DNA of 64,000 nucleotides from Ignatzschineria larvae DSM 13226 (GTDB lineage Bacteria; Pseudomonadota; Gammaproteobacteria; Cardiobacteriales; Wohlfahrtiimonadaceae): NCBI RefSeq assembly GCF_038500265.1, contig NZ_CP150637.1, positions 1,773,001 to 1,837,000 of the forward strand, read 5' to 3'. Shown piece by piece: positions 47,165 to 57,035 of this stretch (position 1 is its first letter; each line of letters starts with the position of its first letter). The notes under the pieces were generated by a model. It saw only the letters and a program-made list of their open reading frames with translations, ran no database searches and was not told where the DNA came from. The position numbers and the translations under genes were made by a program.

Positions 47165-47334
47165 TGAGTAAGTCATCAACGGATAAGTAATGTATCAGCC
47201 AATAATGCACCCATAAATAACGTATAACTGATGCAGTTTACCTAGGCAACATTAAAATGATCATCTCCAAATAGTTTTAAATTGCCTATCACTTATTCAA
47301 TGAACTTCTCTTAAGATCGAGAGAGATTAAGATT

Positions 47335-47391
47335 AAAAGCCTAGTTTTTGAAAGTACAATACTGAAAGTGCTTCAAGACTAGGCTTTTCTA
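47335..47391 (+). terminator. Terminator after amiF
   Basis: AAAAGCCTAGT (47335-47345) and ACTAGGCTTTT (47378-47388) form an 11-bp outer stem with a partly paired inner region. Confidence 0.7.
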
Positions 47392-47628
47392 TTGCCGATT
47401 ATTCATTACCCATTTAATCACTGACTTTATAATATCTAACTTTAATATCTGACGTTCTTTAATATGTGACTTTAATAGCCGATAATAATTATTTCCTAAG
47501 CAAAAGAATCATCAATTTAACCCCCTAATATTAAAATAAAAAACCAAAATTATACATTTGTAAGTTAAAAAAGTTTATGCAATAATCGCATTATCTCTTA
47601 ACCCCAAAATGATAAGGTTCTATATACC
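47392..47628. other. amiF-DUF4878 gap with short imperfect repeats
   Basis: The stretch 47423-47480 holds about four imperfect copies of a TGACTTTAATATC-like unit. It is otherwise AT-rich and contains the promoter of the lipoprotein gene. Confidence 0.45.
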
Positions 47629-48054
47629 ATGAAACAATTAAAACTCTTTTTTACCCTCTGTATTTTTGCTTTTGTTGCTGTAGCGTGTTCTAACAGCTCT
47701 GATTCTCCTGAAGCAGCGACTAAAGAATTTGTGAAAGTCTTCTTCGAAGGGAAAGGCGATAGCGATAAATTACTCGATATTATCTATGTCCCTGATAGCG
47801 ACAAAATGGATCCTCAAGAAAAATCAATGGTAATGGGTAAATTAGCTATGTTTACACAAATGGCCAAAGAAGATACCGATGCTAAAGGTGGCGTGAAAGA
47901 GGTTAAAATTGATAACGTTACTTACAATGAAGATAAAACTCAAGCTGCTGTTACTATGACCGTTGTTTATGGTAATGGTGAAACAAATGATGGTGAAGGG
48001 AATGCTTTAGATCTCATCAAACAAGATGGTAAATGGAAAGTGAACCTTAAATAA
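47629..48054 (+). CDS. DUF4878-type lipoprotein
   Basis: A 141-aa exported lipoprotein: signal sequence with lipobox VAVAC, so Cys20 should be acylated. The remainder is an NTF2-like fold typical of DUF4878 (EAATKEFVKVFFEGK near the start and LDLIKQDGKWKVNL at the end, where the terminal WKV is typical). Its role is unknown. Single gene with its own terminator. Confidence 0.78.
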   Translation: MKQLKLFFTLCIFAFVAVACSNSSDSPEAATKEFVKVFFEGKGDSDKLLDIIYVPDSDKMDPQEKSMVMGKLAMFTQMAKEDTDAKGGVKEVKIDNVTYNEDKTQAAVTMTVVYGNGETNDGEGNALDLIKQDGKWKVNLK

Positions 48055-48114
48055 TCAATCAGTACTATATCATTCTGAATAATGACTGAACGATATTCAT
48101 TGAAATAGAAAGAG

Positions 48115-48144
48115 ATGCTGTGATTCCGATCACAGCATTTTTTA
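48115..48144 (+). terminator. Terminator after the DUF4878 lipoprotein gene
   Basis: ATGCTGTGAT (48115-48124) pairs with ATCACAGCAT (48129-48138) around a 4-nt loop; six T follow. Confidence 0.9.
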
Positions 48145-48196
48145 TGCTTCCAACTTTCCCTTTTATATTTTCTATTTTATCTTTGCTTTTATCTTT

Positions 48197-48369
48197 ATAG
48201 TAAGATCGGTTCAAAAAAAGCTTGTTAAAATTCTGGCGCATCGGCTGATCGAGACAAGGAAGCTGTTCTATCCGGCATCCTGCAAATGTTGGTGAGTCAG
48301 TTTTTATCTTCTTTTAAAACCCTACAATAGCTGTTTAAAATCCATTTTTCTTAAACCAAATTTACTATA
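48197..48369 (-). repeat. Correia-like intergenic repeat, copy 4 (full, inverted)
   Basis: A 173-bp copy in the opposite orientation, from TATAGTAAGATCGGTTCAAA to CTTAAACCAAATTTACTATA. It aligns with the reverse complement of the 5230-5400 copy over nearly its whole length. It ends 34 bp before the YiiX-like gene and so may carry its promoter or leader. Confidence 0.88.
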
Positions 48370-48403
48370 CTTTTTTTCTAGCCCCTCACCTTTAGTCATA
48401 GCA

Positions 48404-49060
48404 ATGAAACCTACCCCGCTTCGTATCACTATCTTGAGTCTACTTCTGCTTCTGACACTCTTTTTGATCTTAAGCTATCTATTAGAGTTTCATTTTTGGC
48501 GACAATCTAAAAGCCGTGATCTTTGGGATCATCCTCAAATGAGTGAGCTTCAAGTAGGAGATATTATTCTTCGCTCCGCCTATGGCAAGGAGAGCCGCCT
48601 GATAGAATGGGTCAGTGGTGGGAATTATAGCCATATTGCGGTGATTACCGATATCACACCTGACATTATCATCACTCACGCAACCACCAACGAAGATCCC
48701 TATTATCCCAATCAAGTGCAATCTACCCCGATTACTCGATTTCTCTCCCCATCAATTACGAAACAATACCAAATTATACGCCCCAATTTTTTGAGCGATG
48801 AGGCCAAATTACAATTTGCAAAGCTTCTCAAAGCACAACTAGGCCAACCCTATATCCTTAAAAATCGAGAAGAATCAAATCTCTACTGTACAACGTTTCT
48901 CGAACAAGCACTTCAAACACTCTATCCTCTGCCAGAACTCGAATGGCAATTCCTCTCTATTCCGGGTTATCAAGGAGATTACCTCTTCCCCGATGCCTTC
49001 TTAGCACTCCCTGATATGGAGACACTCCTACAAGATGATAAGTGGCGCCCCTACGATTAA
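48404..49060 (+). CDS. YiiX-like permuted papain-family amidase
   Basis: A 218-aa protein with an N-terminal membrane anchor (residues about 8-30) and a circularly permuted NlpC/P60-like (YiiX/YebB-type) hydrolase domain. The catalytic His is in GGNYSHIAVITDI and the Cys in NLYCTTFLEQAL, with LQVGDIILR before them as is usual. It probably acts on peptides or lipids at the periplasmic face; the exact substrate is unknown. Confidence 0.75.
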   Translation: MKPTPLRITILSLLLLLTLFLILSYLLEFHFWRQSKSRDLWDHPQMSELQVGDIILRSAYGKESRLIEWVSGGNYSHIAVITDITPDIIITHATTNEDPYYPNQVQSTPITRFLSPSITKQYQIIRPNFLSDEAKLQFAKLLKAQLGQPYILKNREESNLYCTTFLEQALQTLYPLPELEWQFLSIPGYQGDYLFPDAFLALPDMETLLQDDKWRPYD

Positions 49061-49198
49061 ACCCCAATAATATTATTATTTAATAATAAGAAATAATCTG
49101 TTTAAAAAGGCAAAATAGACTGAAATAACCTAAAATTTTCATTCAATTAAGGTAAAATGGTAGCTTGATTGATCCATCCACAACCATTGACAACTATT

Positions 49199-49966
49199 AT
49201 GAAAAAAGATCATCTATTTCGTTTTATCAAAGGCCAAAAAGAGCGCGAAACACTGCATGGCGAAACGCGCCTTGATCGATTCTATCCGCTTGCTCGGGAT
49301 AATCGACTCAGCGTTATGGTATGGAATATCTACAAACAGCAAAAGCTTAATTGGCATACCATTTTGCAGGAATATGGCCGCAATCGTGATCTCATTCTAC
49401 TGCAGGAAGCCAAAGCTTCTGATGAACTCATTCAGTTCTCTCGAGCGCATTTTCTAGTCGGCGATCAGGTTCCGGCGATTAGTTTTAGTAAAGAGTCTTA
49501 TGGTGTGATGACCTTAGCCGCTAGCTACCCTGTCTACTCTCGCCCCTTTAGAACCACGGAGCCTTTTCTTCGCCTTGCAAAATCGGCACTGATTACCATC
49601 TATCCGCTACACGATAAGCGCCTATTAATGGTCGTCAATGTTCATTCGGTAAACTTTAGCCTCGGCGTTAAAATCTATCGCGCGCAGATTCAATCAATTG
49701 CAGATCACGTCATCAATCATAATGGGCCTGTGATCTTTGCCGGGGACTTCAATACCTGGAGCCGTAAGCGCTTACACCTACTCTATCTCTTCACGCGTAG
49801 AATGGGGCTTCGTTCTGTAAACTTTCACGAAGATCATCGAAAATCTGTCTTCAATTCACCCCTCGATTTTCTCTTCTATCGTGGATTACATTTACAAAAA
49901 AGCGAAGTGATTAAAACTGATGCCTCAGATCATAATCCGATTTTAGTGGATTTCCGTGTAAGTTAA
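49199..49966 (+). CDS. yafD: YafD-like endonuclease/exonuclease/phosphatase family protein
   Basis: A 255-aa UPF0294 protein. The ATG at 49199 (MKKDHLFRFIKGQKER) aligns with the N-terminus of E. coli YafD; a TTG ten codons earlier could also open the frame. The EEP fold motifs are SVMVWNIYKQQ, LILLQEAK, VNVHSVNFSLG, FAGDFNTWS and ASDHNPI, so the metal-dependent active-site residues are all present. The physiological substrate is unknown. It follows the YiiX-like gene by 138 bp. Confidence 0.85.
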   Translation: MKKDHLFRFIKGQKERETLHGETRLDRFYPLARDNRLSVMVWNIYKQQKLNWHTILQEYGRNRDLILLQEAKASDELIQFSRAHFLVGDQVPAISFSKESYGVMTLAASYPVYSRPFRTTEPFLRLAKSALITIYPLHDKRLLMVVNVHSVNFSLGVKIYRAQIQSIADHVINHNGPVIFAGDFNTWSRKRLHLLYLFTRRMGLRSVNFHEDHRKSVFNSPLDFLFYRGLHLQKSEVIKTDASDHNPILVDFRVS

Positions 49967-49994
49967 TGATTGATGCACAACTTAAGATAATGTG

Positions 49995-50163
49995 TATAGT
50001 CAGATCAGTTCAGAATAAGCGTATTGATATGCCGGCGCATCAACTGTCAGAAGTAAGGGCGCGGTTCTATCTGGCATCTTGCAAGTATTATTGAGTACGG
50101 TTTGGTGTACTTTTAAAATGCCTTTCGCAAATGAGTTTGAAAGCGTTATCTTAAATCTACATC
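49995..50163 (-). repeat. Correia-like intergenic repeat, degenerate copy 5
   Basis: Starts TATAGTCAGATCAGTTCAGA, with the recognisable core GCCGGCGCATCA and GGTTCTATCTGGCATCTTGC. The far end is diverged (CTTAAATCTAC). Orientation as at 48197. It lies between yafD and yigZ; the right boundary is approximate. Confidence 0.7.
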
Positions 50164-50192
50164 AACGATCTCTTTCAATATGCTATATCAGT

Positions 50193-50804
50193 CTATAGTT
50201 CTACCTGCTCGGTAATAAAGAGCGTGTCGACTTTAGCAAGACGCGCTAATAACTCAGGGTAATCATTGGCCCGCACCTGTAAGGTCATTTGGCAATTGAC
50301 ACCATACTCCTCGGCAATTTTTTTGGCATTTAAGTCATTAATCACGTGATTCACATCATTCGTCGCCGGATAATCAAAGGTAAAGGAGACAGGTAAACCA
50401 ATTGTACGAGTCACGATCTTCGCCTTAGAGAGCGCATTGCGCGCACCTTCTTGATAAGCCGACACTAAACCGCCGGTACCGAGCTTAATCCCACCAAAAT
50501 AGCGGACAACCATTACCAAAACATTCGTCAACTCAAAGGAACGGATCTGCCCTAAAATAGGTCTTCCGGCACTGCCGGAGGGTTCTCCATCATCATTAGC
50601 CCGGTATAACTCGTAGCGATCACCGAGCACATAGGCATAGCAGAGATGCCGAGAATCATTATAACGCTTACGATAATCAGTCAAAATAGTATCGATCTCT
50701 GCTTCCGTAGTAACCGGCACAGCAAAGGTAATGAAGCGACTACGAGAAATAACAAATTCATCTTCGCTTAAGGCAGTAATGGTTTTATATTGATCACTAT
50801 TCAT
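50193..50804 (-). CDS. yigZ: YigZ/IMPACT family protein
   Basis: A 203-aa protein of the UPF0029 (IMPACT) family. The signature is DDGEPSGSAGRPIL (residues about 76-89) followed by LVMVVRYFGGIKLGTGGLVSAY. The C-terminal DUF1949 part is recognisable but weaker. The function in bacteria is unclear; the eukaryotic relative regulates translation. Single gene; 138 bp separate it from the aminotransferase gene. Confidence 0.88.
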   Translation of the reverse strand: MNSDQYKTITALSEDEFVISRSRFITFAVPVTTEAEIDTILTDYRKRYNDSRHLCYAYVLGDRYELYRANDDGEPSGSAGRPILGQIRSFELTNVLVMVVRYFGGIKLGTGGLVSAYQEGARNALSKAKIVTRTIGLPVSFTFDYPATNDVNHVINDLNAKKIAEEYGVNCQMTLQVRANDYPELLARLAKVDTLFITEQVEL

Positions 50805-50851
50805 AACGCACTATTATACATAAAATTAAGTATTAAGTAGATAATAGCAAT

Positions 50852-50886
50852 TAAAAAGCGACCTTCAAAATCACTCAAAGGTCGCT
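50852..50886 (-). terminator. Terminator of the aminotransferase gene
   Basis: AGCGACCTT (50857-50865) pairs with AAGGTCGCT (50878-50886); on the minus strand T-rich sequence follows. Confidence 0.75.
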
Positions 50887-50942
50887 CTAATATTTGATTG
50901 GATCGATGCTAAAAATTGAGTATTATCATCCTCTTCTCACGA

Positions 50943-52157
50943 TTATGAAGCTTCTTCTACCTGATAACGATCTAATGCCGCCGCTAAACGTCGCCCTGCT
51001 TCATCGGCAATTTGATCCGTAATTGTCGCAAAGGAGAGACGCAATGTCTCAACTTCAGGCGCTCCTACATAGAATGCAGCGCCGGGTACAAAGACGACCT
51101 CTTCCTCAATCGCATATTGAAGAAGTTTTGTCGCATCAACGCCCTTTGGAAGACGTGCCCACAGGAACATTCCGCCGGTAGGCTCTGCAAACGTAATTCG
51201 ATCGCCTAAGTGCTTACGCAATGAATCAATGAGCATCTGACAGCGCGCTTGATACGCTTTAGAAATGGCTTTAATACGGGGTTGTAAGCGGCCACTTTTT
51301 AGGTAATTAGCGACAATCAGTTGTGATAATACCGGCGTATGAAGATCAACCGCTTGCTTACAGAGTACGATCTTATTACGAATGGCTTTATTCGTCACAA
51401 TAAACCCTAAACGTAATCCCGGCACTAAGACTTTAGAGAATGAAGAGAGATAGATAATATGGGCTTTCTCCTCATCGCTCTTCGCAAGTGAGTAGATCGG
51501 TTTGACTTTTGAGTCTGTAAAACGAATCTCGCCATAAGGATCATCTTCAAAAATCACAAAATGATATTTAACCGCTAAGGCTAAAATACGCTGACGCTTC
51601 TCGGTAGAGAGTGTTGAACCGGTAGGATTCGCAAATGTGGGGACAATATAGAGCGCTTTAACAGGGCCTTTTTTTAAACGGGCTTCTAATGCATCAACAT
51701 CGATACCATCAGCGCCTCCGGCAATATCTTCCACTGTCGCGCCGGTCATTTTAAAACCTTGAATCGCCGCTAAATAGGTAGGACGTTCTACTAAAATCGT
51801 ATCACCTTCTTCTAAAAAGGTGCGCGCAATCAGATCTAACCCTTGTTGTGAGCCACTTGTGACCACAACTTCATCCGGCGTTGCCACGATATTACGATCG
51901 GCAATCATCCGCACGATCTCTTCCCGTAGAACTTCTTCACCATCTGTGGTGCTATATTGATAGGCATTGACAGAGCCTGAAGCAATTACCTCATTAAGCG
52001 CTGCATTAATCCCTTCCATATCAAACATATCCGCCGCAGGAATACCGCCTGCTAATGAGACAATATTAGGCATTTTGCTATACTGCAACAGATCCCGCAC
52101 AATCGAGCTCTGTGAACCTTGAACGCGTTTTGCAAATAAACTCTCTAAATCTGCCAT
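50943..52157 (-). CDS. PLP-dependent class I aminotransferase (LysN/2-aminoadipate type)
   Basis: A 404-aa fold-type I aminotransferase. The N-terminal SLAGGIPAADMF and SQQGLDLIARTFL are typical of the MocR-like/2-aminoadipate transaminase group, as is IYLSSFSKVLVPGLRLGFIV, which carries the PLP lysine. There is no DNA-binding domain, so it is a free enzyme rather than a MocR regulator. Substrate not assignable: aromatic amino acids, 2-aminoadipate or valine are possible. Single gene. Confidence 0.82.
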   Translation of the reverse strand: MADLESLFAKRVQGSQSSIVRDLLQYSKMPNIVSLAGGIPAADMFDMEGINAALNEVIASGSVNAYQYSTTDGEEVLREEIVRMIADRNIVATPDEVVVTSGSQQGLDLIARTFLEEGDTILVERPTYLAAIQGFKMTGATVEDIAGGADGIDVDALEARLKKGPVKALYIVPTFANPTGSTLSTEKRQRILALAVKYHFVIFEDDPYGEIRFTDSKVKPIYSLAKSDEEKAHIIYLSSFSKVLVPGLRLGFIVTNKAIRNKIVLCKQAVDLHTPVLSQLIVANYLKSGRLQPRIKAISKAYQARCQMLIDSLRKHLGDRITFAEPTGGMFLWARLPKGVDATKLLQYAIEEEVVFVPGAAFYVGAPEVETLRLSFATITDQIADEAGRRLAAALDRYQVEEAS

Positions 52158-52631
52158 AATCCCTTACTACTCCTATTAAACTATTTTATGGGTCAAAACG
52201 ATGACACGACTTTTATCACTGATCTTTATCTAGTCGTTTATGAGCCGTGTTGCCCATTCGTTTTGCACTTTATACTGTTATTGTATTGTGATGTTCTTCA
52301 ATGTGACATTCTTTCTGTGTGACATTTTCCAATGTAACGTTTTCCAAAAGCCTTGGGTAAAGGATGGCGCAACGCTTTGCGCTCTCATACGGATTCTATG
52401 ACGCGCAACTCATAATATATCAAGAGGAAACCTGATTGATTGAACTTTGTTATACTAATGTAGCAAATAATATTCAGTTTTGAATGACTATTTTTCATAA
52501 AGATCCACTTGATCTAAAAGATAAATATCTTCATCTCTTTCAATATTAAAAGTATTTCTAGCATTGATCTAACAGCCTGCAATCTCCAATGGATGGGATA
52601 TTGATAGCCAAATTTGAGGAATATTGTCTCT
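52158..52631. other. Intergenic region upstream of recC
   Basis: 474 bp between divergent genes. A short stretch at 52299-52350 has three imperfect repeats of a (T/A)GTGACATT-type unit (ATGTGACATTCTTT, TGTGACATTTTCC, ATGTAACGTTTTCC). No gene seen. Confidence 0.45.
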
Positions 52632-55600
52632 ATGAGTTTTAATCTCTACTACGCAAATCACCTTGATACACTGCAACATATTGCCGGTTATCTTACACAA
52701 ATTGATCCTCAACCTACCCCTTTTGACAAAGAGTATTTTCTTGTACAAAACTTTGGGATGGCACGTTGGATGCAGATTAGACTCTCAGAACAACTCGGCA
52801 TTTTAACCCAAGCGGAATTTCTACTTCCCTCAAAGATGTTGATGAATCTCATAGAGATGATCTTTGAAACTGAAGAGCGGCAAAAGACTCCGATTGAAAG
52901 ACTCTCCAAAGATCAGCTCTTTTGGCCATTAGTGAAAATTATTGATGAACTGCGACAATCTGATAGTGATAACGAGAGAGAACTCTTTGCACCGCTCTAT
53001 ACCTATCTTGAAAAGTATCAAAAGAGCCATCAGCTAGAAAATAGCCATCAATCGCCCAATCCCCTACTTGCCGTAATGCATTTAGCGGAGACTTTAGCGA
53101 CGATTTTTGATAAATATATTGTCTATCGTAGTCAATGGATCAATGCGTGGGCGGATGGGCAACCAGCGCCCACCTATTTTGAGCAACAGCTCCCGGAAAC
53201 ATTAGAGCGTTGGCAATCGGCACTATTTCAAAAACTCTATAATGCCCTTGGTCGACCGCTCCATTTTGGATTAATTGCGCCGCTAATTGAGGAAAAACTA
53301 CAAGATCCCAAGATTATTGCCAAACTCCCTAAGCGAATCTTTATTATCGGACTTAATTCACTGCCACCCCTCTTTTTAGATTTAATCGCCCAATTCTCTC
53401 AAGTGATGGACATTCATCTCTTCTTTAACAATCCTTCCCAATATTATTGGGGAGATCTCACGAAACAGATGGGGTTACCGCAAGTTGATTATATAAACTT
53501 CTACGAAAATCGTAAAAGTCAGATCGATCCGATTTCCCCCTCTTTACGCGCATCTTTTGATCGAGAGATGCGCCTTGAAGAGATTCAAGCTGAAATCAAT
53601 GAATATTGGCAAAGTAGCTACGGCAATCCTCTCTTAGCATCCCTTGGAAAAGTGGGGCGAGATCACCTTCATCTTTTGCAACAATATGAGGGGAAGCTCA
53701 ATCTTACGACAATGGAAGCTTTTTCTGAGCCTGAAGTGACCTCTCTCTTATCACATATTCAAGCGGAGATATTTCATCTACGGCCTGCCCGCGAAAGTGA
53801 GAAATATCCTATTGCAAATGATGATCATTCACTCTCCCTACACGTTACTTATAGCCCGATGCGTGAAGTGGAAGCGCTCTATAATCAGATTCTTCATCTA
53901 TTAGAAAATGATCCTGATCTAGCGCCGGAAGATATTGTGATTATGACACCGGATATTGAACAATACGCGCCTTTTATCGAGGCAATATTCGGTAGCGCCC
54001 CTGCTGAGCGATCACTCCCTTATGCCATCTCCGATATTAGTCTTAAAGAGAGTGATACGATCTTCACAACACTGCTCTCACTTCTCTCTCTGCCTGACAG
54101 CGCCTTTAAAGCAAGCGATCTTTTATTACTGTTACAAATGCCTGAAATGATGGCGAAATTCCATTTTGAAGAGCAGGATCTTTCACTCATTCATTATTGG
54201 GTCAATGATAGCAATATTAAACAGGCGATTGATGGCGCTCATCTCACAGATGAATTACAAACAGCCTATAATGCCCAAATTGATTGGGATATCAATACCT
54301 GGCGCTGGGGATTAGAGCGGATGCTATTAGGCTATAGTACCGATCGCCTTACCCTCGATTATGAATCGGGAGAGCAATCTATCCCTTGTTTACTACCTTA
54401 TCCCTATATTGAGGGAAGCAATGCTCAAATCTTAGGTCGACTCTGCTATTTTGTCGATTTACTGATTCAGACCAAAGAAGAACTCGCTACCGAGCGCCCT
54501 CTCACAGAGTGGCTCACCATATTACCGATCATTTGGCAACGATTCTTTGAAGATAGCAGTGAAAATCGCGATAAACTCCATTACACTCAACAAATTTGGC
54601 AAGAATTGATCGATGGTGCGTTAGCGATTGATTTTAATGCGATATTGCCACTTCGCGCCTTAACAGCATTGCTAGAGCAAAAACTCCTTGAAGAGAAGCC
54701 GGAACAAAACTTTATTCAGGGGAAAATCACCTTCTGCTCCTTTATTCCGATGCGAACCATTCCTTTTAAGATGATTGGAATGATTGGGATGAATCAGAGT
54801 GATTTCCCGCAATCTACGATCTATCATAACTTCGATCTGATGCAATATTTACCGATGCGTGGCGATCGCACCCGCAATACTGACGACCGCTATCTCTTCT
54901 TAGAAGCACTTCTCTCGGCACAGCGTTATCTCTACTTGAGCTTTGTGGGTCGCTCTATTCGGGATAATAGTATCTTGCGTCCTTCTCTCTTAATCGATGA
55001 ACTGCTTCGCTATATCGATCAAATGGCTCAAACAGAATCAGGGGGAAAGCCTTCCGAGGTTATTACCTATCATCACCCAATGGCCTCTTATAATGCATCG
55101 CTCTTTAATCCTAGTAGCCCGATTCAAAGCTTCCAAAATGAGTGGATATTGCATAATCCAACGGAGCATTTCTACGCACCTTACACGTATGAAACACTTG
55201 TTGAACATTATAGTACTGAACCGCAACAAGATGAGCCATTGCAACAGCTCTCACTTACTCACTTAATACAGTTCTATCAAGATCCTACGCAATATTTTGC
55301 CCGAATGCATCTCAATATGAATCCTTATCGCTCTCAAGAGATGCTGATTGAAGATGATGAGCTTTTTACCATTGTGAAAGGATTAGATGAGTATCAATTA
55401 CAGCAGACTTTAACGGATAATATCTTAGAGAAACTACTGACTTCAGCAGATGATCCTATTTTTGATCAACTCTTAGCGCAAGGATTAATCCATATTGAGC
55501 AGAATCAGGAAGAGGATCTTGAAGAAGAGATAAAAGAAGAGACGAAAAATTCAGTATCAATTACAGCGTCAGATAAGATCGGCGCGTCAAAAGAGAATGA

Positions 55601-56477
55601 GGTCAAACTCTCCCTTGCTGATCATCAAGCGATTGAGGGACTCTATCAACAATTTCGCCTCAAGGGGGAATTACCGAAATTTGCCTTTGGTAAACTCACT
55701 TGGCAGATGCAGAGCCAATTTGCTAGCCATCTTGCCATTCACTTACGCGAAAAGGGCTACCCTTATGGGCAATTTAGCCAAAAGCGGTATCGTTACCAAA
55801 ACCTGTTACTCACTGCGAAACTCCCCCTTGCAGCACCCTGTGGGGATCTCATTATGTGGGATGTGGCATCGCTCAATTATAAGCGCTCTATTAAAACCGC
55901 CATTTTGAATCTCTTCCTCCACGCCACCAAAGCAGAGGATTCCCCAGGCACCTTATGGCTCTATAGTAAACATAAAGGGCAATTAGCGGCACTGAAAGGC
56001 GTTTCTCTTAGCAAGGAAGAAGCACAGGAAAAACTCAATCACCTGATTCGAGGTTACCAGATTGGAATGAAAGCACCGATCCCTTTCCTCTACCAATTAG
56101 AGAGTCGTGATCCATTCTTCTCACAAAAAGAGATGCACGAGGTGATCACAAAGATCCTCTCCCAAGATCTCAATTACCCTTACCCCCTCAATCTCGACTC
56201 ACTACAACCTATTGAACAGTGGAATCCCGAACAGTTCATCACCCTAATGAGTCAGAATCAATGGTTAGAAGATTTTACGGAAGAAGCCCAAGAGAGCTTT
56301 AAAACGTTCTTTGAAATCGCCGGACAATCAGAAGCCTTTAAACGCCTCTTCCCTAATGCCGGCATTCAAGTATTTATTATTGCTCTGCTCTTTACGATGC
56401 AATATGCAGATCCACTGTTACAGCAAGTAGAGCTGATCGCCAGTATGACCAATATGGGTGAAAAAAAGAAAGAATAA
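52632..56477 (+). CDS. recC: RecC, exodeoxyribonuclease V gamma subunit
   Basis: A 1281-aa subunit of RecBCD, which recognises Chi during double-strand break repair. I start at ATG 52632 (MSFNLYYANHLDTLQHIAGYL), 6 codons inside the open frame, since this matches the family N-terminus. The helicase-like regions ending in IKTAILNLFLHATKAED-type sequence and MIGMNQSDFP are present. The length is slightly above E. coli RecC (about 1120 aa); an acidic stretch (NQEEDLEEEIKEETKNS, about 960-980) accounts for some of it. recB and recD are not adjacent. Confidence 0.9.
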   Translation: MSFNLYYANHLDTLQHIAGYLTQIDPQPTPFDKEYFLVQNFGMARWMQIRLSEQLGILTQAEFLLPSKMLMNLIEMIFETEERQKTPIERLSKDQLFWPLVKIIDELRQSDSDNERELFAPLYTYLEKYQKSHQLENSHQSPNPLLAVMHLAETLATIFDKYIVYRSQWINAWADGQPAPTYFEQQLPETLERWQSALFQKLYNALGRPLHFGLIAPLIEEKLQDPKIIAKLPKRIFIIGLNSLPPLFLDLIAQFSQVMDIHLFFNNPSQYYWGDLTKQMGLPQVDYINFYENRKSQIDPISPSLRASFDREMRLEEIQAEINEYWQSSYGNPLLASLGKVGRDHLHLLQQYEGKLNLTTMEAFSEPEVTSLLSHIQAEIFHLRPARESEKYPIANDDHSLSLHVTYSPMREVEALYNQILHLLENDPDLAPEDIVIMTPDIEQYAPFIEAIFGSAPAERSLPYAISDISLKESDTIFTTLLSLLSLPDSAFKASDLLLLLQMPEMMAKFHFEEQDLSLIHYWVNDSNIKQAIDGAHLTDELQTAYNAQIDWDINTWRWGLERMLLGYSTDRLTLDYESGEQSIPCLLPYPYIEGSNAQILGRLCYFVDLLIQTKEELATERPLTEWLTILPIIWQRFFEDSSENRDKLHYTQQIWQELIDGALAIDFNAILPLRALTALLEQKLLEEKPEQNFIQGKITFCSFIPMRTIPFKMIGMIGMNQSDFPQSTIYHNFDLMQYLPMRGDRTRNTDDRYLFLEALLSAQRYLYLSFVGRSIRDNSILRPSLLIDELLRYIDQMAQTESGGKPSEVITYHHPMASYNASLFNPSSPIQSFQNEWILHNPTEHFYAPYTYETLVEHYSTEPQQDEPLQQLSLTHLIQFYQDPTQYFARMHLNMNPYRSQEMLIEDDELFTIVKGLDEYQLQQTLTDNILEKLLTSADDPIFDQLLAQGLIHIEQNQEEDLEEEIKEETKNSVSITASDKIGASKENEVKLSLADHQAIEGLYQQFRLKGELPKFAFGKLTWQMQSQFASHLAIHLREKGYPYGQFSQKRYRYQNLLLTAKLPLAAPCGDLIMWDVASLNYKRSIKTAILNLFLHATKAEDSPGTLWLYSKHKGQLAALKGVSLSKEEAQEKLNHLIRGYQIGMKAPIPFLYQLESRDPFFSQKEMHEVITKILSQDLNYPYPLNLDSLQPIEQWNPEQFITLMSQNQWLEDFTEEAQESFKTFFEIAGQSEAFKRLFPNAGIQVFIIALLFTMQYADPLLQQVELIASMTNMGEKKKE

Positions 56478-56551
56478 CAAAAAAGGTAAGAAAAGATACA
56501 TCGGATAAAACTCATCTATTTTGTAAAGATTTATCTCCTTGAATCATAGAG

Positions 56552-56584
56552 GATTCTGCCGTACATTAATGCAGAATCTTCTAC
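56552..56584 (+). terminator. Hairpin after recC
   Basis: GATTCTGC (56552-56559) pairs with GCAGAATC (56571-56578); a modest T-rich tail follows. It probably ends the recC transcript. Confidence 0.55.
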
Positions 56585-56621
56585 TATATGTCATCTACTA
56601 TATAACGTTAGAGAAAACAAA

Positions 56622-56945
56622 ATGCCTCAATCCTCAAAAAGCAAAGCACCCGATCATCTCTATCCTTCATCTAATTATGATTACGATGGTATTGCCGGCA
56701 CTTGGCTCGCAATTCCGCCTGTTTTCCATCTTGGCTTTGGTGCAATTACCCTAGCAGTCTTAATCTTTTTGCTACCCTCGATTCACTTTCGGGGGCCACT
56801 CAAATATCTTTTTACCGATTACCAAGTCCCTATCGGCATTGCTATCGCACTCTTTTTTATCGCCTCGGCACTTCTCAGTAAACTTAAATTCTATCAAGTG
56901 AGTTCTAAGCATCAAAAAAACCAGCAACACGAAAATAAGATGTGA
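56622..56945 (+). CDS. Small two-helix membrane protein of unknown function
   Basis: A 107-aa protein that I do not recognise. It has two membrane segments (about 28-48 and 65-85) and charged ends. A decayed copy of its last third lies at 62643-62762, on the far side of the adhesin gene, so the family occurs at least twice here. There is no strong ribosome site (AGAGAAAAC before ATG). Confidence 0.6.
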   Translation: MPQSSKSKAPDHLYPSSNYDYDGIAGTWLAIPPVFHLGFGAITLAVLIFLLPSIHFRGPLKYLFTDYQVPIGIAIALFFIASALLSKLKFYQVSSKHQKNQQHENKM

Positions 56946-57035
56946 CATCTACCAAAAAGCGAATATTGTCGTTGTCGCAATCATCGTACTAGAACTTGTC
57001 AACGGTGATTGAATTAAAAATGGGAGGATTATACT

